A stretch of 64,000 nucleotides of DNA from Sediminibacterium ginsengisoli (GTDB lineage Bacteria; Bacteroidota; Bacteroidia; Chitinophagales; Chitinophagaceae), in the NCBI RefSeq assembly GCF_900167075.1, contig NZ_FUWH01000008.1:1-64000 (forward strand), written 5' to 3'. The notes beneath the pieces were generated by a model, which did not search any database, was not told the DNA's origin, and worked only from the letters and a program-made list of their open reading frames with translations. The translations under genes and the position numbers were made by a program. This document shows positions 19,329 to 27,763 of this stretch, in pieces. Position 1 is the first letter of the stretch. Each line of letters opens with the position of its first letter.

Positions 19329-20255
19329 TCAGGAATGGTGGGTATCGGTTTTATTTTCACTGGTGATGTTCAGGATAACCGTTGCCAGTTCAAATGGATC
19401 GCAGATTTCCGGCCGGGTAATTTCATAAATATTGCAGCTTTCTATTAAGGCTGCGATGGTTTTCATAAGTATCATGCGTGCTTCGATCGTGAATACCAGC
19501 ATCGGTCTGTATAGCTGATTGCGGATTGCAGCAAAAGCATCTTTCCCGGTTAATGCGGTAACCGTAACAGGCCCTTCGGTTTTCCTTTTCAGCAAAACAA
19601 TGTTCTTTACCTGTTTGCCGGTGCGGTCGAACGCATCATGAAAAAATATGCCGTATTTATCCATTCCGGGTTTGATGGGGAAAGAACGGTCGGAGAAACG
19701 ATCCTGCTGAAGTTTCTCCAGTGAGTCGCTCCATAACTTAACCATCGGGTAAGAAGCAAATGCGAGGAGGTCTTCTGCATCCGGCATCTTCTTCATTACG
19801 ATAATATCATCGCTGAAGATCTTATGCCCCAGGCCAGAAAGTGTGGCCAGTGTGACTGACTTACCGGCTCCGGAATCACCGGCTATAAGTGTAAGCCCTT
19901 CTCTTCCTTCGATTGCGGAAGCATGTAAAGGGATCTGGCCTCTTTGGGTAATGATTGCTGCAAATGCGGTGGAAAGCAGGTATAAACGGAGCGGGCGGAG
20001 TGCAGTAACATTGGTTACGTCTACCTGCTCAAGCGGTTCAGCCACGATTGTTTTACCGGAAGCAACATAATACTTCGCAACATCCCGGATACTGAAAGAG
20101 AATTCATCGGCTGAGATATTCCATCCTTTCCCGGCAATAGCTACTTCACCCAGCTGCACAATAACGTCAGCATCTCCGTTAAAGTTAAAAGGAAGCAGTT
20201 CGGGAAATGCTATATCTGAATGTATCCGGAGGCCAAATGCCCAATAATTATACAT
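19329..20255 (-). CDS. HprK-like serine kinase/phosphatase-fold ATPase (peptide-modification type)
   Basis: 308 residues from the start at 20255, which puts 'YNYWAFGLRIHSDIAFPEL' at the N terminus. That opening is typical of HprK-like proteins found with peptide natural-product genes. An ATG 24 codons upstream is possible. The P-loop is G-D-S-G-A-G-K-S, preceded by 'QIPLHASAI' and followed by 'FSDDIIVM', matching the HprK C-terminal domain. The true HPr-binding N-terminal domain is missing, so it is not a classic carbon-regulation HprK. Neighbours are a methyltransferase and a DinB gene; no precursor peptide is recognisable. Confidence 0.72.
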   Translation of the reverse strand: MYNYWAFGLRIHSDIAFPELLPFNFNGDADVIVQLGEVAIAGKGWNISADEFSFSIRDVAKYYVASGKTIVAEPLEQVDVTNVTALRPLRLYLLSTAFAAIITQRGQIPLHASAIEGREGLTLIAGDSGAGKSVTLATLSGLGHKIFSDDIIVMKKMPDAEDLLAFASYPMVKLWSDSLEKLQQDRFSDRSFPIKPGMDKYGIFFHDAFDRTGKQVKNIVLLKRKTEGPVTVTALTGKDAFAAIRNQLYRPMLVFTIEARMILMKTIAALIESCNIYEITRPEICDPFELATVILNITSENKTDTHHS

Positions 20256-20432
20256 AAGGTTGCTCACCCAATACGATCGGGCTGGGTCAAAAATATGCAT
20301 TTTACAGGCCGTATCACTGCCTTCCATGCAATTTCTTCATCAGGTTCAATGCGCCGCGTGTTTTCGGCTTCTTATATGCGGAAAAACGGCTGTCTTTAAC
20401 ATGTTCCGTATATTTATATCAAATCACACACT

Positions 20433-20930
20433 ATGGTACTCCAATACCTTCTCCAGGAATTTGAACATGAAGTGAACAATACACGCAGGCTATTGCAGGC
20501 TGTGCCGGAAAAAGACCTGGCGTATAAACCAGCCGAAACATCCTGGACCATGGGTCAGCTGGCGCAGCATATTGCCACGATCTATTACTGGTATACCGGA
20601 ACTTTTACACATGATGTATACGACATGGCTGCAGACCACCTGGAACGCGGTGATGTAAATGATATCAAAGCAACGCTCGCGTTGTTTGAAAGTAATGTTG
20701 AGAAGGCAAGAGCGGCATTAAAATCGACCACAGAAGACCGGCTTCAGGATAACTGGACCATGAAAGTTGGGGAAAAGACAGTCCTGGGTCCGCTTCCGAG
20801 AGGAATTGTGGCAAGGGGATTCTTATTCAACCATATTTACCATCACCGCGGTGAGATGATCGTTTACCTGAGAGCAACGGGGAACAAAGTGCCGGGTTTG
20901 TACGGGCCTACTTATGAGGAGAGTAAGTGA
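20433..20930 (+). CDS. DinB/YfiT-family metal-dependent protein
   Basis: 165 residues, four-helix DinB fold. The three metal-binding histidines are in place: 'MGQLAQHIATIYYW' on helix 2 and 'FLFNHIYHHRGEMIVYL' on helix 4. 'AYKPAETSWTMGQLAQH' is the usual family opening. Some members are thiol-dependent S-transferases (bacillithiol type) and many have no known reaction. It is divergent from the HprK-like gene and monocistronic. Confidence 0.88.
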   Translation: MVLQYLLQEFEHEVNNTRRLLQAVPEKDLAYKPAETSWTMGQLAQHIATIYYWYTGTFTHDVYDMAADHLERGDVNDIKATLALFESNVEKARAALKSTTEDRLQDNWTMKVGEKTVLGPLPRGIVARGFLFNHIYHHRGEMIVYLRATGNKVPGLYGPTYEESK

Positions 20931-21029
20931 GCATTGCAAGCCCAAAGTAAATATTAGTGTCCTGATTAATGTATTTTAAAAAATCAGTATATTAGCTGGT
21001 ACCAATCAACCGAAACCTGCCAGCGGAAC

Positions 21030-24000
21030 ATGAAGCCAATCGCTTTTTTGGATACTGAAATTGAACCCTGGAGTCAAAAAATTCTTGATCTTGGCTGCAT
21101 TAAACAGGATAATAGCATACTTCACTCTAATTCTGTACCTCAATTCATTCAATTTATAAAAGATGCGACCTTTATCTGCGGCCATAATTTCATTCGCCAT
21201 GATCTGATTTATCTGCAGGAGCCGTTAAAAACTATCGGATTAAACACATCGCATGTTATTGATACTTTGTTCCTGTCGCCATTGCTTTTTCCAAAGAAGC
21301 CATATCATAAACTGATAAAAGATGATAAATGGGAGCCGGAACAATCCAATAATCCTTTGAATGATGCAATCAAAGCGCGCGATCTTTTTTTTGAAGAAGT
21401 GAACGCTTTTAAAGCCAAAGACCCAGAACTACAGCAAATATTCTATTGCTTATTAAAACAACAGGCAGGATTCCAGGCTTTTTTTTCTTTTATTGGCTAT
21501 CACCCGGGTGATGTGACTGTAAATCTGTTGATCCTTAAAAGATTTGAATCTCAAATTTGTGCACAGGCGGAATTGGATGTGATAATTGAACAATTTCCTG
21601 TGGAACTTTCTTATTCCCTGGCACTGATCGATTGTCAGGATCGCCACTCGATAACGCCGCCTTGGGTTATCAAAAATTATCCTGATGTGGAAAGGATCAT
21701 GCGGCTTTTAAGAAATAAGCCATGCATCACGGGATGCGCTTATTGTGATAAGGCGCTGGATATTCATCGTGCTCTTAAAGATTTCTTCAGATTTGACGCA
21801 TACCGTAAATATGCCGATGAGCCTTTACAGGAAAAAGCAGTTCAGGCAGCTGTTGACAACAAGTCTTTACTGGCAGTTTTTCCAACAGGCGGCGGCAAGT
21901 CTATTACTTTCCAGGTACCGGCGCTGATGAGCGGAAGGAATATCAAAGGGTTAACCGTTGTGATTTCGCCCTTGCAATCACTAATGAAAGACCAGGTGGA
22001 TAATCTGGAAAAGGCGGAAATTACGGAAGCAGTTACAATTAATGGATTGCTGGATCCTATTGAACGGGCCCAATCTTTCGCCCGCGTAGAAGAAGGCACG
22101 GCTTCGATTTTATACATCTCTCCCGAATCTCTCCGTTCCCGTACTATTGAACGGTTATTATTAGGCAGGAAGATCGTACGCTTTGTTATCGACGAAGCAC
22201 ACTGTTTCTCAAGCTGGGGACAAGATTTCAGGGTTGATTATCTCTATATCGGAGATTTTATCCGGCAGTTACAGAAAACAAAAAATCTTGCAGAACCCAT
22301 ACCGGTTTCCTGTTTTACGGCTACTGCCAAGCAAAATGTGATTGAGGATATACAAGCTTATTTTAAACGAAAGCTATCGCTAGATCTCGAAATATTCCGA
22401 ACCACAGCGTCGCGTACAAATTTACGGTACAAGGTAATGGAAAAAGGAACGGAGGATGATAAATATATTGTAACCAGAAATCTTATCGAAGAGAAAAAAT
22501 GCCCTTCTATCATTTATGTTTCCCGCACAGGTACAGCAAATAAACTGGCTGCACGCCTGGAGGCAGACGGCTTTAATGCAAGAGCATTTCACGGGAAAAT
22601 GGATGCACAACAAAAGACCATCAATCAAAACGATTTTATATCTGGCGAAGTACAGGTAATGGTTGCAACTTCTGCTTTTGGCATGGGTGTGGACAAGAAA
22701 GACATTGGTATGGTTATCCACTACGAGATTTCAGATTCGCTGGAGAACTATATTCAGGAAGCTGGCAGAGCAGGAAGAGATGAACATATTACGGCCGAAT
22801 GTTTTGTCCTTTTTAACGAAGAAGATTTAACCAAACATTTTATCCTGCTGAACCAAACCAGATTGAGTATTAAGGAGATCCAGCAGGTTTGGAAAGCGAT
22901 AAAAGATCTGACCAGAATACGGGCTTGCGTTTCACATTCGGCACTTGAAATTGCAAGAAAAGCTGGCTGGGACGATCACATCTCTGAAATAGAAACAAGG
23001 GTAACCACTGCTGTTGCGGCGCTTGAAGATGCAGGGTATGTGAAACGGGGGCAGAATATGCCACGTGTATTCGCTAACAGTATATTGACCCCTAATGCCC
23101 AAACTGCTATAAATAAAATAACCGCCTCTGGTAATTTTGACGAAAAAGAGCGCGGGTATGCCGAGCGTATCATCAAAAAACTCTTTTCAACCAAAAGCAG
23201 AAAACATACCACAGGAGAAGATGCAGAATCCCGTGTTGACTATCTGGCTGATGTTCTCGGAATTTCCAAAGAAGAGGTAATTCACATAATAAGCCTGTTA
23301 CGGGAGGAAAAGATCCTTGGAGACACAAAAGATTTATCTGCCTATATAAAGCGAGGTGAAAATAAAAACCGCTCATTCAGTATATCAGAAGTATTTAACA
23401 AAGCTGAGGCGTTTCTGCTAACACAATTTGAAGAAGAAGAAAAGCTCTTTCACCTGAAGGATCTTAATGAACAGGCGGAACTATACGGCTGTAAGCAAAT
23501 GAATCCCAATAAACTCAAAACTTTATTGAATATATGGGCAATTAAAGGATGGATCAGGCGGAATGCTTCTCCGCATTCACGAAATCATTTTATCGCTGTT
23601 TGTGCCCACTCAAAAGAGTTATTAGAAAGAAAACTTCAAATAAGACATGAACTGGCTAAATTCATCACCACATATTTGTATAACAGGGCTGCTCAGGTAA
23701 ATAGTTCTGAGGAAGATATTCTGGTTGAATTCTCCGTACATGAATTGAAAGAAGCATTTGTAAAGTCTTTGACCTTGTTCCAAATGCAGATTACGCTGCA
23801 TGATATTGAAGATACCTTATTTTATTTATCCCGCATTGACGCAATTAAAATTGAAGGCGGCTTCCTGGTTACTTATAACAAACTAATGATTGACCGCCTG
23901 GAGTATGACAACAAGATTAAATACAAAGTATCGGATTACGACAAACTGAATACTTATTATGAGCAGAAAGTACAGCAAATTCATATAGTGGGCGAATATG

Positions 24001-24542
24001 CAAAAAAAATGCTCTCTGACTATAAAGGAGCTTTGAAGTTTGTTGATGATTATTTTCAACTCAGGTATGATGATTTCCTTGCTCAGTACTTTCCCGGACG
24101 GCAACATGAAATTAAGCGGCATCTGACACCGGCCAAATTCAAACAACTCTTCGGAACATTATCTCCTGCACAGCTTGACATTGTAAAAGACAGTACATCC
24201 AGGTATATTGTGGTCGCAGCTGGCCCTGGCAGCGGAAAAACCCGTTTATTAGTTCACAAGCTCGCCTCTTTACTTTATCTGGAAGATGTAAAACATGAAC
24301 AATTACTCATGGTTACATTCTCCCGTGCGGCTGCCACAGAATTTAAAAAACGGTTAATAGATCTTATTGCAGGATCTGCACATTTCGTAGAGATTAAAAC
24401 TTTTCATTCATATTGTTTCGACTTGCTAGGGCGGGTTGGGAACCTGGAGCAGTCAAGCAACGTGTTGTCCGCTGCTGTCGACAAAATCAGAAACGGTGAA
24501 GTGGAAGAAAATAAAATCACAAAAAACAGTATTGGTGATTGA
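21030..24542 (+). CDS. Exonuclease-RecQ-UvrD fusion helicase, 5' part (frameshifted)
   Basis: 1170 residues. Residues 1-100 look like a DEDD 3'-5' exonuclease: D-x-E in 'AFLDTEIEPW' and 'FICGHNFIRHDL', then 'HVIDT'. Residues about 270-680 are a RecQ helicase: Walker A T-G-G-G-K-S (286-291), 'FVIDEAHCFSSWGQDFR' (DEAH at 388-391) and 'QEAGRAGRDE' (576-583). A long helical and winged-helix region follows. A second ATPase with Walker A G-P-G-S-G-K-T near residue 1065 is the start of a UvrD domain. The frame ends early at a TGA; the rest of UvrD continues in the next frame. The gene is AT-rich and flanked by unrelated genes. Confidence 0.85.
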   Translation: MKPIAFLDTEIEPWSQKILDLGCIKQDNSILHSNSVPQFIQFIKDATFICGHNFIRHDLIYLQEPLKTIGLNTSHVIDTLFLSPLLFPKKPYHKLIKDDKWEPEQSNNPLNDAIKARDLFFEEVNAFKAKDPELQQIFYCLLKQQAGFQAFFSFIGYHPGDVTVNLLILKRFESQICAQAELDVIIEQFPVELSYSLALIDCQDRHSITPPWVIKNYPDVERIMRLLRNKPCITGCAYCDKALDIHRALKDFFRFDAYRKYADEPLQEKAVQAAVDNKSLLAVFPTGGGKSITFQVPALMSGRNIKGLTVVISPLQSLMKDQVDNLEKAEITEAVTINGLLDPIERAQSFARVEEGTASILYISPESLRSRTIERLLLGRKIVRFVIDEAHCFSSWGQDFRVDYLYIGDFIRQLQKTKNLAEPIPVSCFTATAKQNVIEDIQAYFKRKLSLDLEIFRTTASRTNLRYKVMEKGTEDDKYIVTRNLIEEKKCPSIIYVSRTGTANKLAARLEADGFNARAFHGKMDAQQKTINQNDFISGEVQVMVATSAFGMGVDKKDIGMVIHYEISDSLENYIQEAGRAGRDEHITAECFVLFNEEDLTKHFILLNQTRLSIKEIQQVWKAIKDLTRIRACVSHSALEIARKAGWDDHISEIETRVTTAVAALEDAGYVKRGQNMPRVFANSILTPNAQTAINKITASGNFDEKERGYAERIIKKLFSTKSRKHTTGEDAESRVDYLADVLGISKEEVIHIISLLREEKILGDTKDLSAYIKRGENKNRSFSISEVFNKAEAFLLTQFEEEEKLFHLKDLNEQAELYGCKQMNPNKLKTLLNIWAIKGWIRRNASPHSRNHFIAVCAHSKELLERKLQIRHELAKFITTYLYNRAAQVNSSEEDILVEFSVHELKEAFVKSLTLFQMQITLHDIEDTLFYLSRIDAIKIEGGFLVTYNKLMIDRLEYDNKIKYKVSDYDKLNTYYEQKVQQIHIVGEYAKKMLSDYKGALKFVDDYFQLRYDDFLAQYFPGRQHEIKRHLTPAKFKQLFGTLSPAQLDIVKDSTSRYIVVAAGPGSGKTRLLVHKLASLLYLEDVKHEQLLMVTFSRAAATEFKKRLIDLIAGSAHFVEIKTFHSYCFDLLGRVGNLEQSSNVLSAAVDKIRNGEVEENKITKNSIGD

Positions 24543-25824
24543 TGAGGCACAGGATATGAATGCGGATGAATATGCGTTGATCAATACGCTGATTGAACAC
24601 AATGAGGATATGCGGGTAATTGCCGTAGGTGATGATGACCAGAATATTTATACATTCCGAGGTGCAGACTCAGCTTATCTGGAAGATTTTATTAAAAAAA
24701 GAGAAGCAAAGAAATATGAATTAATTGAGAATTATCGCAGCAAAAAAAACCTGGTAGATTTTGCAAATCATTTTGTATCCGGCATCGGGCATCGTTTAAA
24801 GGAATTACCTATTCAGGCTAATAAAAAGCCAAATGGAATTATCGATCTCGTTCTATATCAAAGTAAAAATCTTGTTACACCGATCGTAAAAGCAATTACA
24901 GCTTCTGCAACACATGGTTCTGTTTGCGTTTTAACCAGGTTTAATGAGGAAGCCAGCCAGATTACAGGACTGCTGCTTAACCAGGGTTTAAGCGCAAAAC
25001 TAATTCAGCACCAGGATGGATTCAACCTTTACAACCTGGCTGAAATTCGGTTTTTCATAAATGCGCTAAAGCTGGAACCAGACACTTTCCTCATCAGTGA
25101 AGACACCTGGAAGGATGCAGAAAGAAGCCTTATTCAGACATATAAACACAGTCCGAAGTTAGAGTTATGCCAATCAATCATACGGGATTTTGAAGCTGCG
25201 AATCCGAAAAAAAAATACAAATCTGATCTGGAAATTTTTATCAGAGAGTCAAAAATTGAAGATTTCGCTCATGAAGCAGGCGGAAGTATTCTTGTATCAA
25301 CCATTCATAAAGCAAAAGGAAAAGAGTTTGACCACGTGTATCTCCTGTTGGACGGAATGAATATCAGTACAGACGAAGATAAACGTCAGCTTTATGTGGG
25401 TATCACCCGGGCAAAAGAGCGACTTTCGATACACACGAATGGTTCTTATTTTAATGATATCCGGGTAGCTAATCTTAACCGTACAATTGACCAGACAATT
25501 TATAAGCAGCCTGACCTGCTTGTTATGCAAACAACGCTTAAAAGTGTAATATTAAGCTACTTCAGCAGAACACAACACATAGTAAAAGGATTAATGAGCG
25601 GAATGTCATTGCTCATCACTGCAGAAGGTTGCAATGATCGCAACGAAAATGCAGTGCTCCGTTTTTCACAACAATGCCGCAATGAAATTGAACAATTTCG
25701 TCAGAAAGGATATCAGCTTAAACAGGCAAAAGTAAATTTTATTGTTTACTGGAAGGATGATACTACAGGCACAGAGTACCAGACAGTGTTACCAGAATTA
25801 TATTTTGAGCGTAACCACCGATAA
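24436..25824 (+). CDS. UvrD domain, remainder of the frameshifted helicase
   Basis: This is the downstream half of the UvrD helicase. Recognisable protein starts at about 24523 ('KTVLVIDEAQDMNADEY', Walker B). Motifs follow in order: 'VGDDDQNIYTFRGA' (III), 'ENYRSKKNLVDFAN' (IV), 'STIHKAKGKEFDHVYLL' (V) and 'RQLYVGITRAKERL' (VI). A C-terminal domain of unknown role completes it. It needs a +1 shift from the upstream frame at the A run 24521-24526. Joined, the protein would be about 1600 residues. The TTG start at 24436 is only where the frame opens and is unlikely to be a real initiation site. Confidence 0.8.
   Translation: MGTWSSQATCCPLLSTKSETVKWKKIKSQKTVLVIDEAQDMNADEYALINTLIEHNEDMRVIAVGDDDQNIYTFRGADSAYLEDFIKKREAKKYELIENYRSKKNLVDFANHFVSGIGHRLKELPIQANKKPNGIIDLVLYQSKNLVTPIVKAITASATHGSVCVLTRFNEEASQITGLLLNQGLSAKLIQHQDGFNLYNLAEIRFFINALKLEPDTFLISEDTWKDAERSLIQTYKHSPKLELCQSIIRDFEAANPKKKYKSDLEIFIRESKIEDFAHEAGGSILVSTIHKAKGKEFDHVYLLLDGMNISTDEDKRQLYVGITRAKERLSIHTNGSYFNDIRVANLNRTIDQTIYKQPDLLVMQTTLKSVILSYFSRTQHIVKGLMSGMSLLITAEGCNDRNENAVLRFSQQCRNEIEQFRQKGYQLKQAKVNFIVYWKDDTTGTEYQTVLPELYFERNHR
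24521..24526 (+). other. Frameshift point: run of six A in the helicase gene
   Basis: Removing one A joins the upstream frame (ending in ITK) directly to T-V-L-V-I-D-E-A-Q-D, giving uninterrupted UvrD homology with no missing residues. The change is therefore one extra A in a homopolymer. It could be a sequencing error, a true mutation or a site of polymerase slippage. Confidence 0.8.
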
Positions 25825-25893
25825 AGAAACCGAAACCGTCTTCGGAAAAAGGTATGCTTCTTAAAGAGCAGATCACCCGCGATAACAGCAGAT

Positions 25894-26979
25894 TTAATTT
25901 AACATATACGGCTCTTTATGTTGTGTAACAGACATAGGTCGTTTCACAATCCTTGTTTCATAAACATCACTTTGTACAATAGCAACCACCTCAATCATCA
26001 CTTCAATACCATATGTCAGATCATTATTTCTCATGCCAATAAAATAACGGCCGACTTTACAACAATCTTTAATTTTTACTACACCAGACATGAGATTTTC
26101 TCTTGTAGCTTCTGCATATTCCCTAAAGGGCTTTTTTTCAAGAAATGCCTGATTCGTTTCTTGCGATATAAGATATACATCACAATAATTAGCCCCCGGC
26201 GGTTCGGTAAGCATACTGATTCCCAAAGGTAATGCTCCTGTCAGACTTATTATCTTTGATAAGTCGGCCATCAATTTCATCTTCTGTTTTGTTTTATCTA
26301 CATCAGCCTTATTCCTGGTAGCTGCAAAAGTATAATACCATTCTACTGTGTTTTCCGGAAGTATTATTGGGAAACTGATCCGGGTTTTACCTGTAAGATT
26401 GGTAACACTGTTTATATAATGATTGATTGGTGTTTGCAGACTTATTGTTTCGTAGGTGGTTTTTACTTTAACGGCCTCTTCTCTTTTATTAAAGACTGTA
26501 TCGCTTATAATTTTCCAATTCACATTATAATTGAAATTCCCAGGCGCGTTAATACCTGGAATACGTCTGATCATCACATTACATTGTCTATCAAATACGT
26601 GATTGGTAGCAAATTCAAATTTATAAATACCGGTTTTAGGCACTTTGATTCTTATATCAGTCAATGTCTGAAAAGCATTATTTGAATATGCAACTGAACC
26701 TGATTCATATTCCGTTACACTCATTCGTTGTGTACCTTTACCATTTTTCGTGGTAAAATCTATTGCGATCTCATCACCTGCTGCAAATGCGTAATGCATT
26801 TTAGGATAGTCTGGAAAAGACTTATTATTGTTGTTATTCTGCCATACGCCAACAGCGATCGATCCGGGAATATTAATCTCTTGATTAGTCACAATAATAG
26901 AAGTTTGGGCTGTTACCAGCTTATCAAAGCTGATCAAACACAGAAGCAGGCAAAAAGTTCTCATGTGATATATTCTCAT
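25894..26979 (-). CDS. Secreted protein of unknown function
   Basis: About 361 residues. I do not recognise a family. A Sec signal peptide is clear (MRTFCLLLCLISFDKLVTAQ). The chosen start is the ATG 5 codons before that; a longer frame to 27009 is possible. The mature protein has beta-rich segments ('TGIYKFEFATNHVFDRQCNVMIRRIPG') that resemble a jelly-roll or pre-peptidase C-terminal domain holding the protein at the cell surface. Base composition is AT-rich like the helicase gene before it. It is isolated, with 69 bp to the helicase end. Confidence 0.6.
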   Translation of the reverse strand: MRIYHMRTFCLLLCLISFDKLVTAQTSIIVTNQEINIPGSIAVGVWQNNNNNKSFPDYPKMHYAFAAGDEIAIDFTTKNGKGTQRMSVTEYESGSVAYSNNAFQTLTDIRIKVPKTGIYKFEFATNHVFDRQCNVMIRRIPGINAPGNFNYNVNWKIISDTVFNKREEAVKVKTTYETISLQTPINHYINSVTNLTGKTRISFPIILPENTVEWYYTFAATRNKADVDKTKQKMKLMADLSKIISLTGALPLGISMLTEPPGANYCDVYLISQETNQAFLEKKPFREYAEATRENLMSGVVKIKDCCKVGRYFIGMRNNDLTYGIEVMIEVVAIVQSDVYETRIVKRPMSVTQHKEPYMLN

Positions 26980-27127
26980 AGCAATCGATATTCCGATGCA
27001 AGATTTCACAAAAAACTGACCCGATATTACGGGAATCCGTAAACCTGCTGCATAAGAAAAAGATCTTACACAGATTCACAAACATATCGGGTAACCTGAT
27101 GGGCGTATCATTTTACCAAAGAGAGTA

Positions 27128-27763
27128 TCAGGCAGGGATTTCAGTTGACCGTTCCTTTTTCCTGTTGATCCACTCCACCAGCAACAGGTTAGGAACCCAG
27201 CTTAGAAAAGCGATAATGATATAGTTATTCTCAAAGTGTACGCCATTGCCGAATACAGTGAGCAGCCAGATATATAAACGCAGCGTTACCGCCGCAAAAG
27301 CCAGTGCATAACTCCGGCGCATCATTTTAACATGATCGGCCACGTTGCCTTTTACAATACAGATCCAGCCATAAAGTGTAAAGATGATCCATAGTGTATT
27401 CTGTGCAAGAAAAGATGACATTACCCAGGGACCGCGGTTAATAAATATGGTCATTATATAAGCTCCGGGAGCTGCGAAAAACAAAATACCGGATACATAG
27501 ATCTTACCCAGCAACCTGTGTAAAGCGATACGATTCCGTACTTTCTCAGAGAACTGAAAGAAGCCGGTGATCAGGATAATGCTGCTGCCGATTATATGAC
27601 AGTAAAAAGCCGGCAGGTACCAGCCGGTTGCCACGGCCTGCTGCTTGATCTCCAAAAAATCACTGTGATGCTTAAAATCATAATACTGCAGGAATGTACC
27701 CACGCTTAACACCAATGACCAGAAAAAGCCCACATACCATAATATCCTGGTTACCGGGTTCAT
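27128..27763 (-). CDS. DUF2306-like integral membrane protein
   Basis: 211 residues with about five to six hydrophobic helices. It matches the DUF2306 pattern: 'YLPAFYCHIIGSSIILITGFFQF', then 'RIALHRLLGKIYVSGILFFAAPGAYIM' with the conserved H-R-x-x-G-x-x-Y, and 'DHVKMMRRSYALAFAAVTLRLYI' with the conserved H-x-x-x-M-x-R-S/N-Y. The function of the family is not established. The start overlaps the stop of the WG-repeat gene by 4 bp, so the two are coupled. Confidence 0.78.
   Translation of the reverse strand: MNPVTRILWYVGFFWSLVLSVGTFLQYYDFKHHSDFLEIKQQAVATGWYLPAFYCHIIGSSIILITGFFQFSEKVRNRIALHRLLGKIYVSGILFFAAPGAYIMTIFINRGPWVMSSFLAQNTLWIIFTLYGWICIVKGNVADHVKMMRRSYALAFAAVTLRLYIWLLTVFGNGVHFENNYIIIAFLSWVPNLLLVEWINRKKERSTEIPA

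Noticed and set aside
24521..24542. Programmed -1 frameshift at A-AAA-AAC
   Set aside because: The downstream frame is +1 (or -2), not -1, relative to the upstream one, so a classic slippery-site mechanism does not fit. Slippage during transcription remains possible.
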